A stretch of 64,000 nucleotides of DNA, taken from contig NZ_VIGC02000008.1 in assembly GCF_006569185.2 (NCBI RefSeq), forward strand, positions 124,001-188,000, written 5' to 3'. Positions within the stretch are counted from its first letter, which is position 1, and each line of letters opens with the position of its first letter. The notes beneath the pieces were generated by a model. The model made no database searches and was not told the origin of the DNA. It worked only from the letters and a program-made list of their open reading frames with translations. The stretch is from Litorilinea aerophila (GTDB lineage Bacteria; Chloroflexota; Anaerolineae; Caldilineales; Caldilineaceae). Below, piece by piece: positions 47,397-56,427 of the stretch. Position numbers and translations under genes: made by a program.

Positions 47397-48317
47397 ATGT
47401 CCCGATACCTGGTTCAACGGCTCCAACACCTGGCCTGGGTGCTTTTTGCCGTCAGTCTGCTGGTCTTCCTGCTGATTTACCTGTCCGGCGATCCCGCGAC
47501 CCTGCTGGCCCCCCTGGATGCCAAGCCCGAAGACGTGGCCCGTATCCGGCAGCTCTACGGGCTGGATCAGCCCATCCTGGTCCAGTACTGGCGTTTTCTC
47601 GTCCAGGCTGTCCAGGGCGACCTGGGCGAATCCTTCCGCTACCATCAGCCGGCCCTGACCCTGGTGTTGCAGAAGCTCCCGGCCACGGTGCAGCTGGCCC
47701 TCTTTTCCCTGGGCCTGACCGTCCTGGTCGGCATCCCCCTGGGGGTGCTGGCCGGGACTCGACCCAACAGCCTGGTGGACTGGATCGCCTCCCTGATCAC
47801 CTTCGTGGGCATCAGCATCCCGTCGTTCTGGCTGGGCATCCTCCTGATCCTGGCCTTCGCCGACCGGCTGCGCTGGCTGCCTTCCTCCGGCGCGGGCACA
47901 TGGCGCCACCTGCTCCTGCCGGGCATCACCCTTTCCCTGTACAGCATCGGCCTGGTCTCCCGCCTGGTTCGCTCCACCCTGATCGACGTCCTCCAGCACG
48001 ACTACATCCGCACGGCCCGGGCCAAAGGACTGGGCGAACGGTTGGTGCTCTATCGCCATGCCCTGCGCAACACCCTCATCCCCACCGTCACCGTGCTGGG
48101 GCTACAGTTGGGCGGCCTGTTGGGCGGCTCCGTGGTGGTGGAGTCGGTCTTCGCCTGGCCGGGCGTGGGCTGGCTGATGCTCCAGGGGATCCAGAACCGG
48201 GACCTGCCCCTGGTGCGGGCGGTGGTGCTGGTGGTGGGCCTGGCCTTTGTCCTCATCAACCTGACCGTCGACCTGATCTACACCCTCATCGATCCACGGA
48301 TTCGCCATGAGACGTAA
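47397..48317 (+). CDS. ABC transporter permease, DppB type
   Basis: A 306-residue inner-membrane permease with six helices. PATVQLALFSLGLTVLVGIPLGVLAG and the cytoplasmic EAA-like loop DYIRTARAKGLGERLVLYRHALRNTLIPTV are diagnostic for DppB/OppB. The last eleven bases overlap the next permease gene (48307-48317). It forms a heterodimer with the following DppC-type protein. Confidence 0.94.
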   Translation: MSRYLVQRLQHLAWVLFAVSLLVFLLIYLSGDPATLLAPLDAKPEDVARIRQLYGLDQPILVQYWRFLVQAVQGDLGESFRYHQPALTLVLQKLPATVQLALFSLGLTVLVGIPLGVLAGTRPNSLVDWIASLITFVGISIPSFWLGILLILAFADRLRWLPSSGAGTWRHLLLPGITLSLYSIGLVSRLVRSTLIDVLQHDYIRTARAKGLGERLVLYRHALRNTLIPTVTVLGLQLGGLLGGSVVVESVFAWPGVGWLMLQGIQNRDLPLVRAVVLVVGLAFVLINLTVDLIYTLIDPRIRHET

Positions 48318-49137
48318 CCGCAGACGCCTGGGACGGAGCGCCCAATTCTGGGTGGGGGCCATCGTCTTTGTCGCCGTGGTGGCGGTGGCGGGGTTATCCC
48401 ACTGGCTCAGCCCCCACGACTACGCGGCCCAGAACCTGACCAAGGCCCTGCTGCCCCCCTTCTGGATGCCCGGCAGCGACCCGGCCTACCCCCTGGGGAC
48501 CGACCGGCTGGGCCGGGATCTTCTCTCCCGGCTCATGGTCGGCGCCCGAGTCTCCACGGCGGTGGGCGTCTTTTCCGTGTTGCTGGGCGGCACCCTGGGC
48601 ACCTTAACCGGCCTGGCCGCCGGCTACTTCGGCGGCTGGGTGGATCGCACCATCAGCCGGCTGATCGACATCCAGCTCTCCTTTCCACCGGTCTTCCTGG
48701 CCATCGCCATCATGGCTGCCGTCGGCCAGAGCCTGACCAACCTGATCCTGGTGCTGGCCCTGGTCACCTGGGTCCAGTACGCCCGGGTCTGTCGCGGCTC
48801 CACCCTGGCGCTGCGGGGGGCGGAGTTTGTACAGGCGGCCCGGGCCATCGGCGCCGGTCATGGGCGCATCCTCCTGCGCCACCTGCTGCCCTCGGTGCTG
48901 CCGCCCCTGGCCGTCATCGCCACAGTCAACATGTCCAGCATGATCCTGGCGGAGGCGGCCCTGAGCTTTTTGGGGCTGGGGGTGCAGCCGCCCACGCCAG
49001 CATGGGGGAGCATGGTCAGCGAGGCCAGGGCCGTGCAGAGCATCGCCTGGTGGAACGCGGTCTTTCCCGGCCTGGCCATCGTCATCTTCGTGACCAGCGC
49101 CAACCTCATGGGCGAGGGCCTGCGCCAGCGCCGGTGA
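48307..49137 (+). CDS. ABC transporter permease, DppC type
   Basis: A 276-residue permease. PLGTDRLGRDLLSRLMVGARVS is the DppC/OppC N-terminal hallmark, and EFVQAARAIGAGHGRILLRHLLPSVLPPLAV the EAA loop. It overlaps the preceding permease gene. No ATPase genes (DppD/DppF) follow; the operon continues with an amidohydrolase gene. ATPases must come from elsewhere in the genome. Confidence 0.94.
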   Translation: MRRNRRRLGRSAQFWVGAIVFVAVVAVAGLSHWLSPHDYAAQNLTKALLPPFWMPGSDPAYPLGTDRLGRDLLSRLMVGARVSTAVGVFSVLLGGTLGTLTGLAAGYFGGWVDRTISRLIDIQLSFPPVFLAIAIMAAVGQSLTNLILVLALVTWVQYARVCRGSTLALRGAEFVQAARAIGAGHGRILLRHLLPSVLPPLAVIATVNMSSMILAEAALSFLGLGVQPPTPAWGSMVSEARAVQSIAWWNAVFPGLAIVIFVTSANLMGEGLRQRR

Positions 49138-49163
49138 GCGTCGGGAGGGTAACCATTCCCCCC

Positions 49164-49210
49164 TCATCCCCAGCCCTTCTCCCCCAGCAAAACCGGGGGA
49201 GAAGGGAGAA
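49164..49210. repeat. CCCCAGCCC-type hairpin repeat, copy 2 (possible terminator)
   Basis: CCCTTCTCCCCC (49174-49185) and GGGGGAGAAGGG (49195-49206) form a perfect 12-bp stem with a 9-base loop. The element begins with TCATCCCCAGCCCTT like the copy near 27528. It lies 37 bases after the permease stop. A T-tract is absent, so termination would be partial. Confidence 0.6.
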
Positions 49211-49285
49211 GCGAATCGTTTTGAGTCAACCGCGCGGCCGTGTCCATGGGGCCGCGGCGCCAGATCCGTTCAGGAGAGAACGACC

Positions 49286-50566
49286 ATGCGTACCTTTTTC
49301 AACAACTGTCGCCTGGTGGACGGGACCGGGGCCAGGGCGGTGGAGTCGGCCCTGGTGGTGGTCACCGACGACCAGATCACCTGGTGCGGCCCGGCGGATG
49401 CAGCCGAGGCGCCCACGCCCGTGGCCGGTGACCGCCAGGTGGATCTGGCGGGGCGGACCCTGTTGCCCGGCCTTTTCAACGTGCACGTACACCTGGCCCT
49501 GCGCCTGCCCTTCCCGGAGCAGCGCATCGACCCCTTTGCCCCCGGCTACCGGGCCATGCTCATCTATCGCCGGGCCCTGGAGGCCATCTACAGCGGTACC
49601 ACCAGCCTCCGGGCCGTGGGCGAGGCCCACTTCATGGACATCGCGGTACGCAACGCCATTAACAAGGGCGTGCTGCCGGGGCCCCGCATCCAGTCGGCCG
49701 GCAGCGCCCTCATCGCCACCGGCGGCCACGGCCACAACTCCGTGAGCTGCATCGAGGCCGACGGGGTGGACGGCTTCCGCCGGGCCGCCCGGGAGCAGTT
49801 GCGGGCCGGCGCGGACCTGATCAAGATCTGCCTGACCGGCGGCATCGGCACCCCCGGCGAACAGCCCGCCGACAAGCAGATGAGCGACGATGAGGTGGCC
49901 GCGGTGGTGGAGGTGGCCCACGGCGCCAACAAACGGGTGGCCTCCCACACCGGCGGTAGCCAGCCGGTCAAGGACGCGGTGCGCCTGGGGGTGGACTGCA
50001 TCGAACACGGCTACCAGTTCGACGAGGAGGCGGCCCAGATGATGGCCGAGGCCGGTACCTTTCTGGTACCCACCCTCTGCGTCACCCAGGAGCTGGACTA
50101 CATGCGCCGCCATGGCGTCCAGGAGTGGATGCTCACCAAGGCCCGGGCCGCCGCCGTGGAGCATCTCAACTCCATCCGCCGGGCCGTCGCCGCAGGGGTG
50201 ACCCTCTGCGTGGGGACGGACCTGTTGCCCAGCGACCCGGTGGACGGGACCGTGGCCACCATCCGAGAGGTGGAGCTGCTGGTGGAGGCCGGCCTCTCGC
50301 CCCTGGATGCCCTGCGCGCGGCCACTTTCAACTCGGCCCGGCTCTGTGGCGTGGAGCGGCTGACGGGCACCATTGCGGCGGGCAAGCAGGCAGACCTGAT
50401 CGTGGTGGACGGCCGGCCCGACGTGGAGATCCGGGATCTGCGCCAGGTGCGCCTGGTGATGAAGGATGGCGCGGTCTTCCGCAACGAGCTGCCCAACCTG
50501 GATGCGCCCGGCCTGGCCCTGCCCGGAGTGGAACTGGCCGGGGGCACCTTTGCCCGGGTCTACTGA
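49286..50566 (+). CDS. Metal-dependent amidohydrolase (imidazolonepropionase-like)
   Basis: A 426-residue amidohydrolase-superfamily protein resembling the Xaa-Pro dipeptidase/carboxypeptidase branch (Sgx9260/Cc2672 type). Metal residues: H67 and H69 (NVHVHL), K180 (LIKICLTGG, probably carboxylated), H221 (SHTGG), H241 (EHGYQ) and D312 (GTDLLP). It has the N-terminal beta-sandwich and LAGRTLLPGLF lead. It probably hydrolyses peptides or cyclic amides brought in by the ABC transporter encoded just before it. ATG 49286 has CAGGAGAGAACGACC upstream. Confidence 0.9.
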   Translation: MRTFFNNCRLVDGTGARAVESALVVVTDDQITWCGPADAAEAPTPVAGDRQVDLAGRTLLPGLFNVHVHLALRLPFPEQRIDPFAPGYRAMLIYRRALEAIYSGTTSLRAVGEAHFMDIAVRNAINKGVLPGPRIQSAGSALIATGGHGHNSVSCIEADGVDGFRRAAREQLRAGADLIKICLTGGIGTPGEQPADKQMSDDEVAAVVEVAHGANKRVASHTGGSQPVKDAVRLGVDCIEHGYQFDEEAAQMMAEAGTFLVPTLCVTQELDYMRRHGVQEWMLTKARAAAVEHLNSIRRAVAAGVTLCVGTDLLPSDPVDGTVATIREVELLVEAGLSPLDALRAATFNSARLCGVERLTGTIAAGKQADLIVVDGRPDVEIRDLRQVRLVMKDGAVFRNELPNLDAPGLALPGVELAGGTFARVY

Positions 50567-50676
50567 AATTCGTACAGTCTGCCGGGATTGACTGGCGTTT
50601 GGCAAGCGGGCCGTCCCCGTGCAAAATAAAGGGCACAAATGTTGTCCGTTGGGATTTTTGTGAAATAGGAGTTGCC

Positions 50677-51315
50677 ATGGCCAAATCGAAAGCTCACCCA
50701 ACCGCCCGGAGCCGTCGAGAACGGGCCCGGGCGGAGCGAGCCCGCCGTCGCCGCAACCAGATGCTGCTCCTGTGGGGCAGCGTGGCGCTCTTCGCCGTGA
50801 TCATCGGCGCGGTCATCGCCCTGAACATCCGCAACAGCCGGCCGGTAGCCGGTGAGGAGACCTTCGCCTCTCAGGGGAACCTCCACATCGCCTTCGGCAG
50901 TGTCTCGCCCATCGCCTACAATTCCACCCCGCCCAGCTCCGGTCCCCACTATGAGACCCTGGTGAGCTGGGGCGTCTACACCGAGCCCCAACGCTACGAA
51001 CACCTGGTCCACAACCTGGAGGACGGCGGCGTGATCGTCTACTATCAGTGTCCCGAAGGCTGTCCGGAGGTGGTGGATGCCCTGCGGGAGATCGTGGACC
51101 CGTACATCCAGGCCCGGCGCCACGTGATCATGGTGCCCAACGATCCGTCCTGGACCATCGGCAACAGCCAGCCCCTGCACCAGGACATGGGCGCGCGCAT
51201 TGCGGTAGTCGCCTGGCAGAAGGTCCTCAAGATGGACGAGGTGGACGCGGAACGGATCCGGGCCTTCATCGAGCGCTATGAGGGCATCGATCATCACGTG
51301 GCCGGCATCGGGTAG
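50677..51315 (+). CDS. DUF3105 family membrane-anchored protein
   Basis: A 212-residue protein. An Arg-rich cytoplasmic N-terminus (residues 1-27) and one membrane helix (about 28-48, LLLWGSVALFAVIIGAVIALNI) precede an exposed DUF3105 domain: PPSSGPHY, YEHLVHNLEDGGVIVYYQCPEGC, IMVPNDPS and the final IDHHVAG. Two cysteines are in CPEGC. Function of the family is unknown. ATG 50677 follows ATAGGAGTTGCC. It lies 21 bases before the FetA-type gene. Confidence 0.9.
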   Translation: MAKSKAHPTARSRRERARAERARRRRNQMLLLWGSVALFAVIIGAVIALNIRNSRPVAGEETFASQGNLHIAFGSVSPIAYNSTPPSSGPHYETLVSWGVYTEPQRYEHLVHNLEDGGVIVYYQCPEGCPEVVDALREIVDPYIQARRHVIMVPNDPSWTIGNSQPLHQDMGARIAVVAWQKVLKMDEVDAERIRAFIERYEGIDHHVAGIG

Positions 51316-51336
51316 GGCCGGTTCCAGGCCAGAGCC

Positions 51337-52083
51337 ATGGCAGATTCCGTGATGGTCGAAGTCCGTCGCCTCTCCCTGGAACGGGGCGGCGTTCCCGTGC
51401 TGCGGGAGGTCTCCCTCACGGCAGACCGGGGGCAAATCGTGGGGCTGTTGGGGCCCAGCGGCAGCGGCAAGTCGACCCTGTTGCGCTGCATCAACCGCCT
51501 GCTGGAGCCGCCGCCCCAGACGGTCTTCGTGGATGGGCGGGATGTGACCCGGGTGGATGTGATTCAACTGCGGCGACAGGTGGGGATGGTCTTCCAGCAG
51601 CCGGTGCTCTTCCCCGGCACGGTGGCCGACAACCTGCGCTACGGGCCGGCCCTGCGGGGGGAGTCCCTGGGCGACGCCGAGCTGCGGGCGCTGTTGGAGC
51701 AGGCCGACCTGGACCCGGCCCTGGCAGATCGCCCGGCATCGGAGCTATCTGGTGGCCAGGCCCAGCGGGTCGCCCTGGCCCGCACCCTGGCCAACCGCCC
51801 CCAGGTGCTGCTCATGGACGAGCCCACCAGTGCGCTGGATCCGGCCTCCCGGCGTCACATCGAGGAACAGGTCCGGCGCAGCAGCCGGAAAGATGGGCTG
51901 GCGGTCATCTGGGTGACCCACGACGTGGAACAGGCGGAGCACATCGCCGACTACCTCTACCTGCTGGTGGATGGCCAGATAGTGGACCAGGGCGAACCGG
52001 CCCACGTGCTCCATGCCCAGGGCGATCATGAGCATCTGCTCTCCCGCTTCGCCGCGGGGGAGCTGGCCGGCCGGCATTCTTGA
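51337..52083 (+). CDS. fetA: ABC transporter ATP-binding protein, FetA type
   Basis: A 248-residue ABC ATPase. Walker A GPSGSGKST, Q-loop VFQQPVLFPGTVADNLRYGP, signature LSGGQAQRVALARTLANRP, Walker B LLMDEPTSALD, switch His in VTHD. The short cassette next to a UPF0014 permease is the FetA (YbbL) arrangement, which in E. coli exports iron under oxidative stress. It overlaps with the next gene's leader; the stop codon is 21 bases before ATG 52104. Confidence 0.9.
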   Translation: MADSVMVEVRRLSLERGGVPVLREVSLTADRGQIVGLLGPSGSGKSTLLRCINRLLEPPPQTVFVDGRDVTRVDVIQLRRQVGMVFQQPVLFPGTVADNLRYGPALRGESLGDAELRALLEQADLDPALADRPASELSGGQAQRVALARTLANRPQVLLMDEPTSALDPASRRHIEEQVRRSSRKDGLAVIWVTHDVEQAEHIADYLYLLVDGQIVDQGEPAHVLHAQGDHEHLLSRFAAGELAGRHS

Positions 52084-52103
52084 AGAACCTGGAGTCCCCT
52101 ACC

Positions 52104-52901
52104 ATGTTGGACTTTTTCTGGGCCATCGATTTTCCCCGGGTGTTGGCCAGCATTGCCCTGGTGGCCCTGGCTGGCCTGCTGGGCTACTGGCAGCGGGCTG
52201 GCCTCGGCCAGGACCTGGTCATGGCCACGGTGCGCTCCTTTGTCCAGCTCATCGCCATTGGCTATGCCCTGGACCTCATCTTCGCCCAGGAGAGCGTGGG
52301 CTGGACCCTTTTCCTGATCGTGGTCATGCTGGCCGTGGCGGCGTACACCTCGGCCCAGCGGGGCAGTGGCATCCCCAACACCCTCTTCATCACCTCGGCC
52401 AGCATCGGCGTGGGCACCCTCCTGACCATCGGCCTGCTGGTGGCGTTGGGCATCTTTCGTTTTGTTCCCCAGCTCATCATTCCGGTGGCCGGCATGGTCA
52501 TCGGCAACACCATGACCACCTGTTCCCTGGTCATGGCCCGGCTGCGGGACGACGTGGTGGAGCAGCGTCTCCAGATCGAGACGGCCCTGGCCCTGGGCGC
52601 GACCAGCCGCCAGGCCGTCCAGCCTATCCTGCGCCGTTCCATCCGGGCGGCCATGTTGCCGGTGATCGACACCACCAAGACGGTGGGCCTGATCAAGCTG
52701 CCGGGCGCCATGACGGGCATGATCCTGGCTGGAGCTTCCCCCCTGGAGGCCGTCCAGCTTCAAATTATTGTCATGTACATGCTGGTGGGCGCAACCGCGT
52801 TCACGGCCCTGGCTGCGGCCTTTCTCACGGCCCGGGTCTTCTTCACCCCGGCCCATCAGCTCCGCCTGCCGGCCGCGCTGACCCCAGCCGGGGAGGCGTG
52901 A
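52104..52901 (+). CDS. fetB: ABC transporter permease, FetB / UPF0014 type
   Basis: A 265-residue permease with about seven helices: LVMATVRSFVQLIAIGYAL, LFLIVVMLAVAAYTSAQR, PQLIIPVAGMVIGNTMTTCSL, the cytoplasmic IETALALGATSRQAVQPILRRSIRAAMLPVID, and the typical LPGAMTGMILAGASPLEAVQLQI. ATG 52104 has GGAG 9 bases upstream; a TTG at 52080 would overlap the fetA stop. With fetA it forms an exporter for iron or another metal (family knowledge). Convergent with the dehydrogenase gene 9 bases away. Confidence 0.9.
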   Translation: MLDFFWAIDFPRVLASIALVALAGLLGYWQRAGLGQDLVMATVRSFVQLIAIGYALDLIFAQESVGWTLFLIVVMLAVAAYTSAQRGSGIPNTLFITSASIGVGTLLTIGLLVALGIFRFVPQLIIPVAGMVIGNTMTTCSLVMARLRDDVVEQRLQIETALALGATSRQAVQPILRRSIRAAMLPVIDTTKTVGLIKLPGAMTGMILAGASPLEAVQLQIIVMYMLVGATAFTALAAAFLTARVFFTPAHQLRLPAALTPAGEA

Positions 52902-52909
52902 GTTCCTGG

Positions 52910-53878
52910 CTAGACTACCTGGTTCCGCAGGGGCCTCTCCCCCCGACGGAGCCGCTCCAGGTTTTCCAGCAAGATGTCCAGCAGATTTTCTTCATAGCGG
53001 CGGGTCTCGCCTGCGGTGTGGGGCGTGATCAGGACGTTCTCCAGGTCCCAGAAGGGGGAGTCCGCGGGCAACGGCTCATCCCAGAAGTGGTCGATGGCCG
53101 CGCCGGCGATGGTGCCGTTGCGGAGCGCATCCAGCAGGGCGGGCTCGTCCACGCAGCCGCCCCGGGCCACGTTGATCAGGTAGGCTGAGGGCTTCATGGC
53201 GGCCAGGGCGGCCCTGTCCATCAGCCGGGCCGTCTCTGGGGTCAGCGGGCAGGTGAGGGCCACGAAGTCGGCCTGGGGCAGCAGATCGGCCAGCCGGTCC
53301 GGTGGGTGGACTTCGTGGGCAGTCTCCGGCGCTGCGGTGGCCGGGTTGCGCTTGGTGGCCAGGACCCGCATGTCGAAGGCCCGGGCGAGGCGGGCCAGCC
53401 GGGAGCCGATCCCGCCCAGCCCCACGATCAGGAGGGTCTTGCCGCCCAGCTCATCCTCTCGCCGGTCCACGTCCGGGATCATGCCCCGCCAGAAGTGGCG
53501 GCGCTGGTTGTCCCGGGCGGTGGGGAGGTGGCGGGTGAGGGCCAGGATCAGGGCCATGGCATGTTCACTGACCGCGTTGCGGTTGACGCCCTGGGCACTG
53601 GCCAGGTGGATGCCCCGGCGGCGCAGTTCGTCCAGGGGGAACTGGTCGTAGCCTGCGCCGATGGACTGGATGAAGCGGAGGCGGGGCGCCTTCTCCAGGA
53701 GCTCGTGGCGCCAGAAGCCCGAGATCACCAGCACATCGGCCTCGCCGATGCGCTCCGCCAGCGCCGATGGAGACCAGACCTGGAAGTGGGGAATGCCGGT
53801 CTGGCGCCGGGCGAAGCGGTCGGCCAGTTGATAGGCGGGATGGGCAAAGCAGACGGTGGGCGTTGGGATGGAGTCCAT
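52910..53878 (-). CDS. D-2-hydroxyacid dehydrogenase
   Basis: A 322-residue NAD-dependent D-isomer-specific 2-hydroxyacid dehydrogenase. Rossmann motif LLIVGLGGIGSRLARLA, catalytic Arg in NVARGG, Glu in HFWDEPLP, and His in ITPHTAG. The catalytic lobe shows QSIGAGYDQFPLDEL. It interconverts a 2-keto acid and a D-2-hydroxy acid (or glyoxylate-type); substrate not fixed by sequence. ATG 53878 lies 7 bases from the end of the HNH gene on the same strand. Confidence 0.93.
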   Translation of the reverse strand: MDSIPTPTVCFAHPAYQLADRFARRQTGIPHFQVWSPSALAERIGEADVLVISGFWRHELLEKAPRLRFIQSIGAGYDQFPLDELRRRGIHLASAQGVNRNAVSEHAMALILALTRHLPTARDNQRRHFWRGMIPDVDRREDELGGKTLLIVGLGGIGSRLARLARAFDMRVLATKRNPATAAPETAHEVHPPDRLADLLPQADFVALTCPLTPETARLMDRAALAAMKPSAYLINVARGGCVDEPALLDALRNGTIAGAAIDHFWDEPLPADSPFWDLENVLITPHTAGETRRYEENLLDILLENLERLRRGERPLRNQVV

Positions 53879-53885
53879 GGGTACG

Positions 53886-54815
53886 TTATGACCTGTGGGG
53901 ATGAATCTTGCTCTTTCGGTTTTTTATAAACTGGATAACCTCTTCCACGGTATAGGGAGGGTTTCGTTTGTGGATAATTGCATGGCAATTTGGGCAAACA
54001 GGAATTAAGTCTCGGATTGGGTCCACCTGATATTTTTCGCCCACTTCTGAGAGTGGCTTAATGTGGTGCACATGAATTGTGCCTCGCCCTGCTTCCCCAT
54101 ATTGTTCCTGAAAGTCGAACCCACAGATCTGGCAATAGGCGCCGTAATGGGCGATACATGCAGCCCGTGCTTTGGGATTCCGCTCATAGGCGTTGACTGT
54201 TATGCGTTGTTTGCCGCCTTCAGGGAAGGTTGCATCATCCTGCACTTCTTCAGGTAACATCCATTCGGGCCTGCCTGGTCCGTAGTGCGGTTCCAGAACG
54301 GGGCGCTCTGTTTTCTCCCGCAGGTAGAGCACCAGAGATGGATTGTGCTTGGCCTGGCTGTTTGTCTTTAGCTGGCGAAATTTATGGGCGACCTTCTCGA
54401 TAAACGGGAAATGGAGCGATTTGATGATGGGCCAAACCTCCCCATGGGCTGAGGAAGGCGTGTAATATCCGTTTCTTGAAGGGACTCGTTGAAACGTTGG
54501 GTAGTCATCATGGTCCCACTGCCATTCATCGATCGCTTCCAGTAATTGTAACGCATCATCTGCTGTGGCCAGCGTTTCCTCGTCTAATGCCATCCAGATA
54601 ACTTCTTCCTCAATCGAGCACACAATAATACTGCCGACCACCAGACGGACATGGCCGGTATCACAGTATACGCCCCATTTGTTGTTACCCCAGGAATCTG
54701 CGAAATGAATCGCTTCAACAAATACATCCAGAGATAGCTTTCTCTTGTCTTCGTCAGGAAGGAGGGAGCAGACGATTTGGTGGATGCGGTCGGGGTCAGG
54801 TTTCCTGCCGGGCAT
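53886..54815 (-). CDS. HNH endonuclease domain protein
   Basis: A 309-residue protein. The C-terminal 85 residues form an HNH/zinc domain: CQICGFDF, IHVHHIKPLS, DLIPVCPNCHAIIHKR, with the two CxxC pairs for zinc and the HH and H catalytic residues. The N-terminal 210 residues are unrelated to known restriction enzymes and acidic (IEEEVIWMALDEETLATADDALQLLEAIDE). Base use is visibly more AT-rich than the genes to the left. A role in restriction or defence is plausible (family knowledge), with no methylase next to it. Confidence 0.85.
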   Translation of the reverse strand: MPGRKPDPDRIHQIVCSLLPDEDKRKLSLDVFVEAIHFADSWGNNKWGVYCDTGHVRLVVGSIIVCSIEEEVIWMALDEETLATADDALQLLEAIDEWQWDHDDYPTFQRVPSRNGYYTPSSAHGEVWPIIKSLHFPFIEKVAHKFRQLKTNSQAKHNPSLVLYLREKTERPVLEPHYGPGRPEWMLPEEVQDDATFPEGGKQRITVNAYERNPKARAACIAHYGAYCQICGFDFQEQYGEAGRGTIHVHHIKPLSEVGEKYQVDPIRDLIPVCPNCHAIIHKRNPPYTVEEVIQFIKNRKSKIHPHRS

Positions 54816-55387
54816 TTCCTGCTGTCTGGTCCTGCTATCTGGGATTGATTCGTGATTCAGGGAGCTTTCAGGTGGAGACTCATGGCCGGTTCATATGAAT
54901 CCCGCTTCCTCGAAGTCCCCCATGTACCTTTAAGTAGGGAGCTCTTTTGAGCAATTGGGCGGAGTTCACCTAATCCTATTGTAACATGACTCCCCTGCAA
55001 AAAGCATCACTGTCTTTGCATTTTATATCGATTCCCTAACCAAGAGTCATCGTAGGTCACGTTTCCATACGTGATCGCTGGTCCGATAGGAGGTGGGGCT
55101 GGCCGGTGAAGACGGTGCCCTGCGCCTGCCCTATTGCATCCACCACCAGGGGCTGGTCAAAGCCCAGGAGCTGGACGGGCACTATCCCATTGCCACCAGT
55201 GCCACCCACCTGGATGCTGGTGGCTCATAGGTCCGACGTCGGTGAGGCACCTGAGACTGTGTCCCGGGCATCGATGTTGGTCTGCTGGAGCCCCTTGACA
55301 TTGGCCATCTCTCATACCTGGTCTTGGGCCCCGGCTGGTGGCTCGATTATGGACGTGCAACCCGTTACTAGTTCAGGGAGAGGTCTC
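54816..55387. other. Gene-poor gap with decayed sequence
   Basis: No convincing gene. An extended -10 (TGT-TACAAT, minus, 54978-54986) could serve the HNH gene. Bases 54987-55004 repeat the end of the dispersed repeat. From about 55090 a short frame reads EVGLAGEDGALRLPYCIHH and then LVKAQELDGHYPIATS before a stop at 55230, which faintly resembles a transposase remnant. Mixed GC content and the lack of clean genes suggest an insertion-scarred region. Confidence 0.4.
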
Positions 55388-55942
55388 CTATTGTTTTAAA
55401 CCGGAGTGAACTGTCGAAAGCAGGTTTAGCAGAGTAAGTATCAGCCATGCTTCATAAAATAATGTCAGTGGTATTACCGAGAGATTTTTTAGGAACAAGC
55501 TTAAAGATGTTTTGTTCAAAAATTTTAGTGTTGTGTTTTTATGTATACTTAACAGGAGCTTCTCGTCGGATACCAAGTACTGTATAAGGGAATTCAATAA
55601 GAAGGCTAGCAAGGTAAAAACGACTGTTGTGGCAAGGAGTTCAAAGTAATGGGTCTTTATTGAATGAAACACTGTTGACGGAATGACATACCACTGCATT
55701 TTGGGCGTTTTAAATATGGACTTAATCCGCTCAATACCAAGGGAAAATACACCGCTGCCAATTAAGAAAATGAAGAGAATAACCCGAGCCCCCTCAACAA
55801 TTATTTCAATTAGCCAATATGTTTGTTTGTTGACGATGCGCACTTCATCTGTTTGTATAACTCTTCCTATTGCCGGCACAAGTACTAAGATAGTGATTAA
55901 TAACACATTTCTACTCATCAGGGAAAGTGCCCAAGTAATCAT
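55388..55942 (-). CDS. AT-rich orphan membrane protein
   Basis: A 184-residue protein with about four hydrophobic segments: NVLLITILVLVPAIG (residues about 12-26), IEIIVEGARVILFIFLIGSGVFSLGIE, YFELLATTVVFTLLAFLLN, and LSVIPLTLFYEAWLILTLLNLL. I do not recognise the family. Codon use is strongly AT-biased compared with all surrounding genes, which suggests recent transfer. ATG 55942 has GGAGG 6 bases upstream, which supports real translation; the longer frame starts at 55981. No neighbour hints at a function. Confidence 0.65.
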   Translation of the reverse strand: MITWALSLMSRNVLLITILVLVPAIGRVIQTDEVRIVNKQTYWLIEIIVEGARVILFIFLIGSGVFSLGIERIKSIFKTPKMQWYVIPSTVFHSIKTHYFELLATTVVFTLLAFLLNSLIQYLVSDEKLLLSIHKNTTLKFLNKTSLSLFLKNLSVIPLTLFYEAWLILTLLNLLSTVHSGLKQ

Positions 55943-56427
55943 AAAAGTCCTCCATCTTTTTGGAATGGTAATACCGTGCATTATCCGCTATAATGGAGCC
56001 GTTCGGACGACTCTCGCAAGCTGGCACTTCAGCGTCCGCATCCGTGGGGATCCAATCCGACTTGCTTTATGGGCCGGCGATGTAGCCGTCCAAACGGCAG
56101 ACTGCCTGATAATGAATGCAACGCATAATAGATATAGATATGTATTCCATGGTAGGTCGCCGGTTTAGGGATAAGTTTCCTATTGGCTTTAATCCCTTGA
56201 ACTAGCGTTGACTGTCGAATGTAAGCTTAGTTCATAAAAATCCACTACCCAAAGGGGGATGCACATGACTCCGCGCGATTGTGCAGAGCTATTGCACACC
56301 CCCTTTCAGAATATTTCCATACCTTTTGAGAGCCCCCCAATCCTTCAGCGCTTTGCGCAAAGTCTAATTTTAGCTACGAAGGCTAGTTCCGATTAGGGGA
56401 GATTCCCAGAGTGCACGCGTGTTCCCT
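55943..56427. other. Intergenic region without recognisable genes
   Basis: About 485 bases. It holds a TATAAT-like box near 55992 and mixed-composition sequence. Short open frames have no ribosome binding site or family resemblance. Nothing else is seen. Confidence 0.4.

Noticed and set aside
55090-55230. Transposase fragment
   Set aside because: The resemblance to a transposase segment is faint and only about 45 residues long; kept only as a remark in the gap entry.
55106-55399. 97-residue small open frame
   Set aside because: No ribosome binding site or family resemblance; composition is Ser/Trp/Pro-rich as in random frames.
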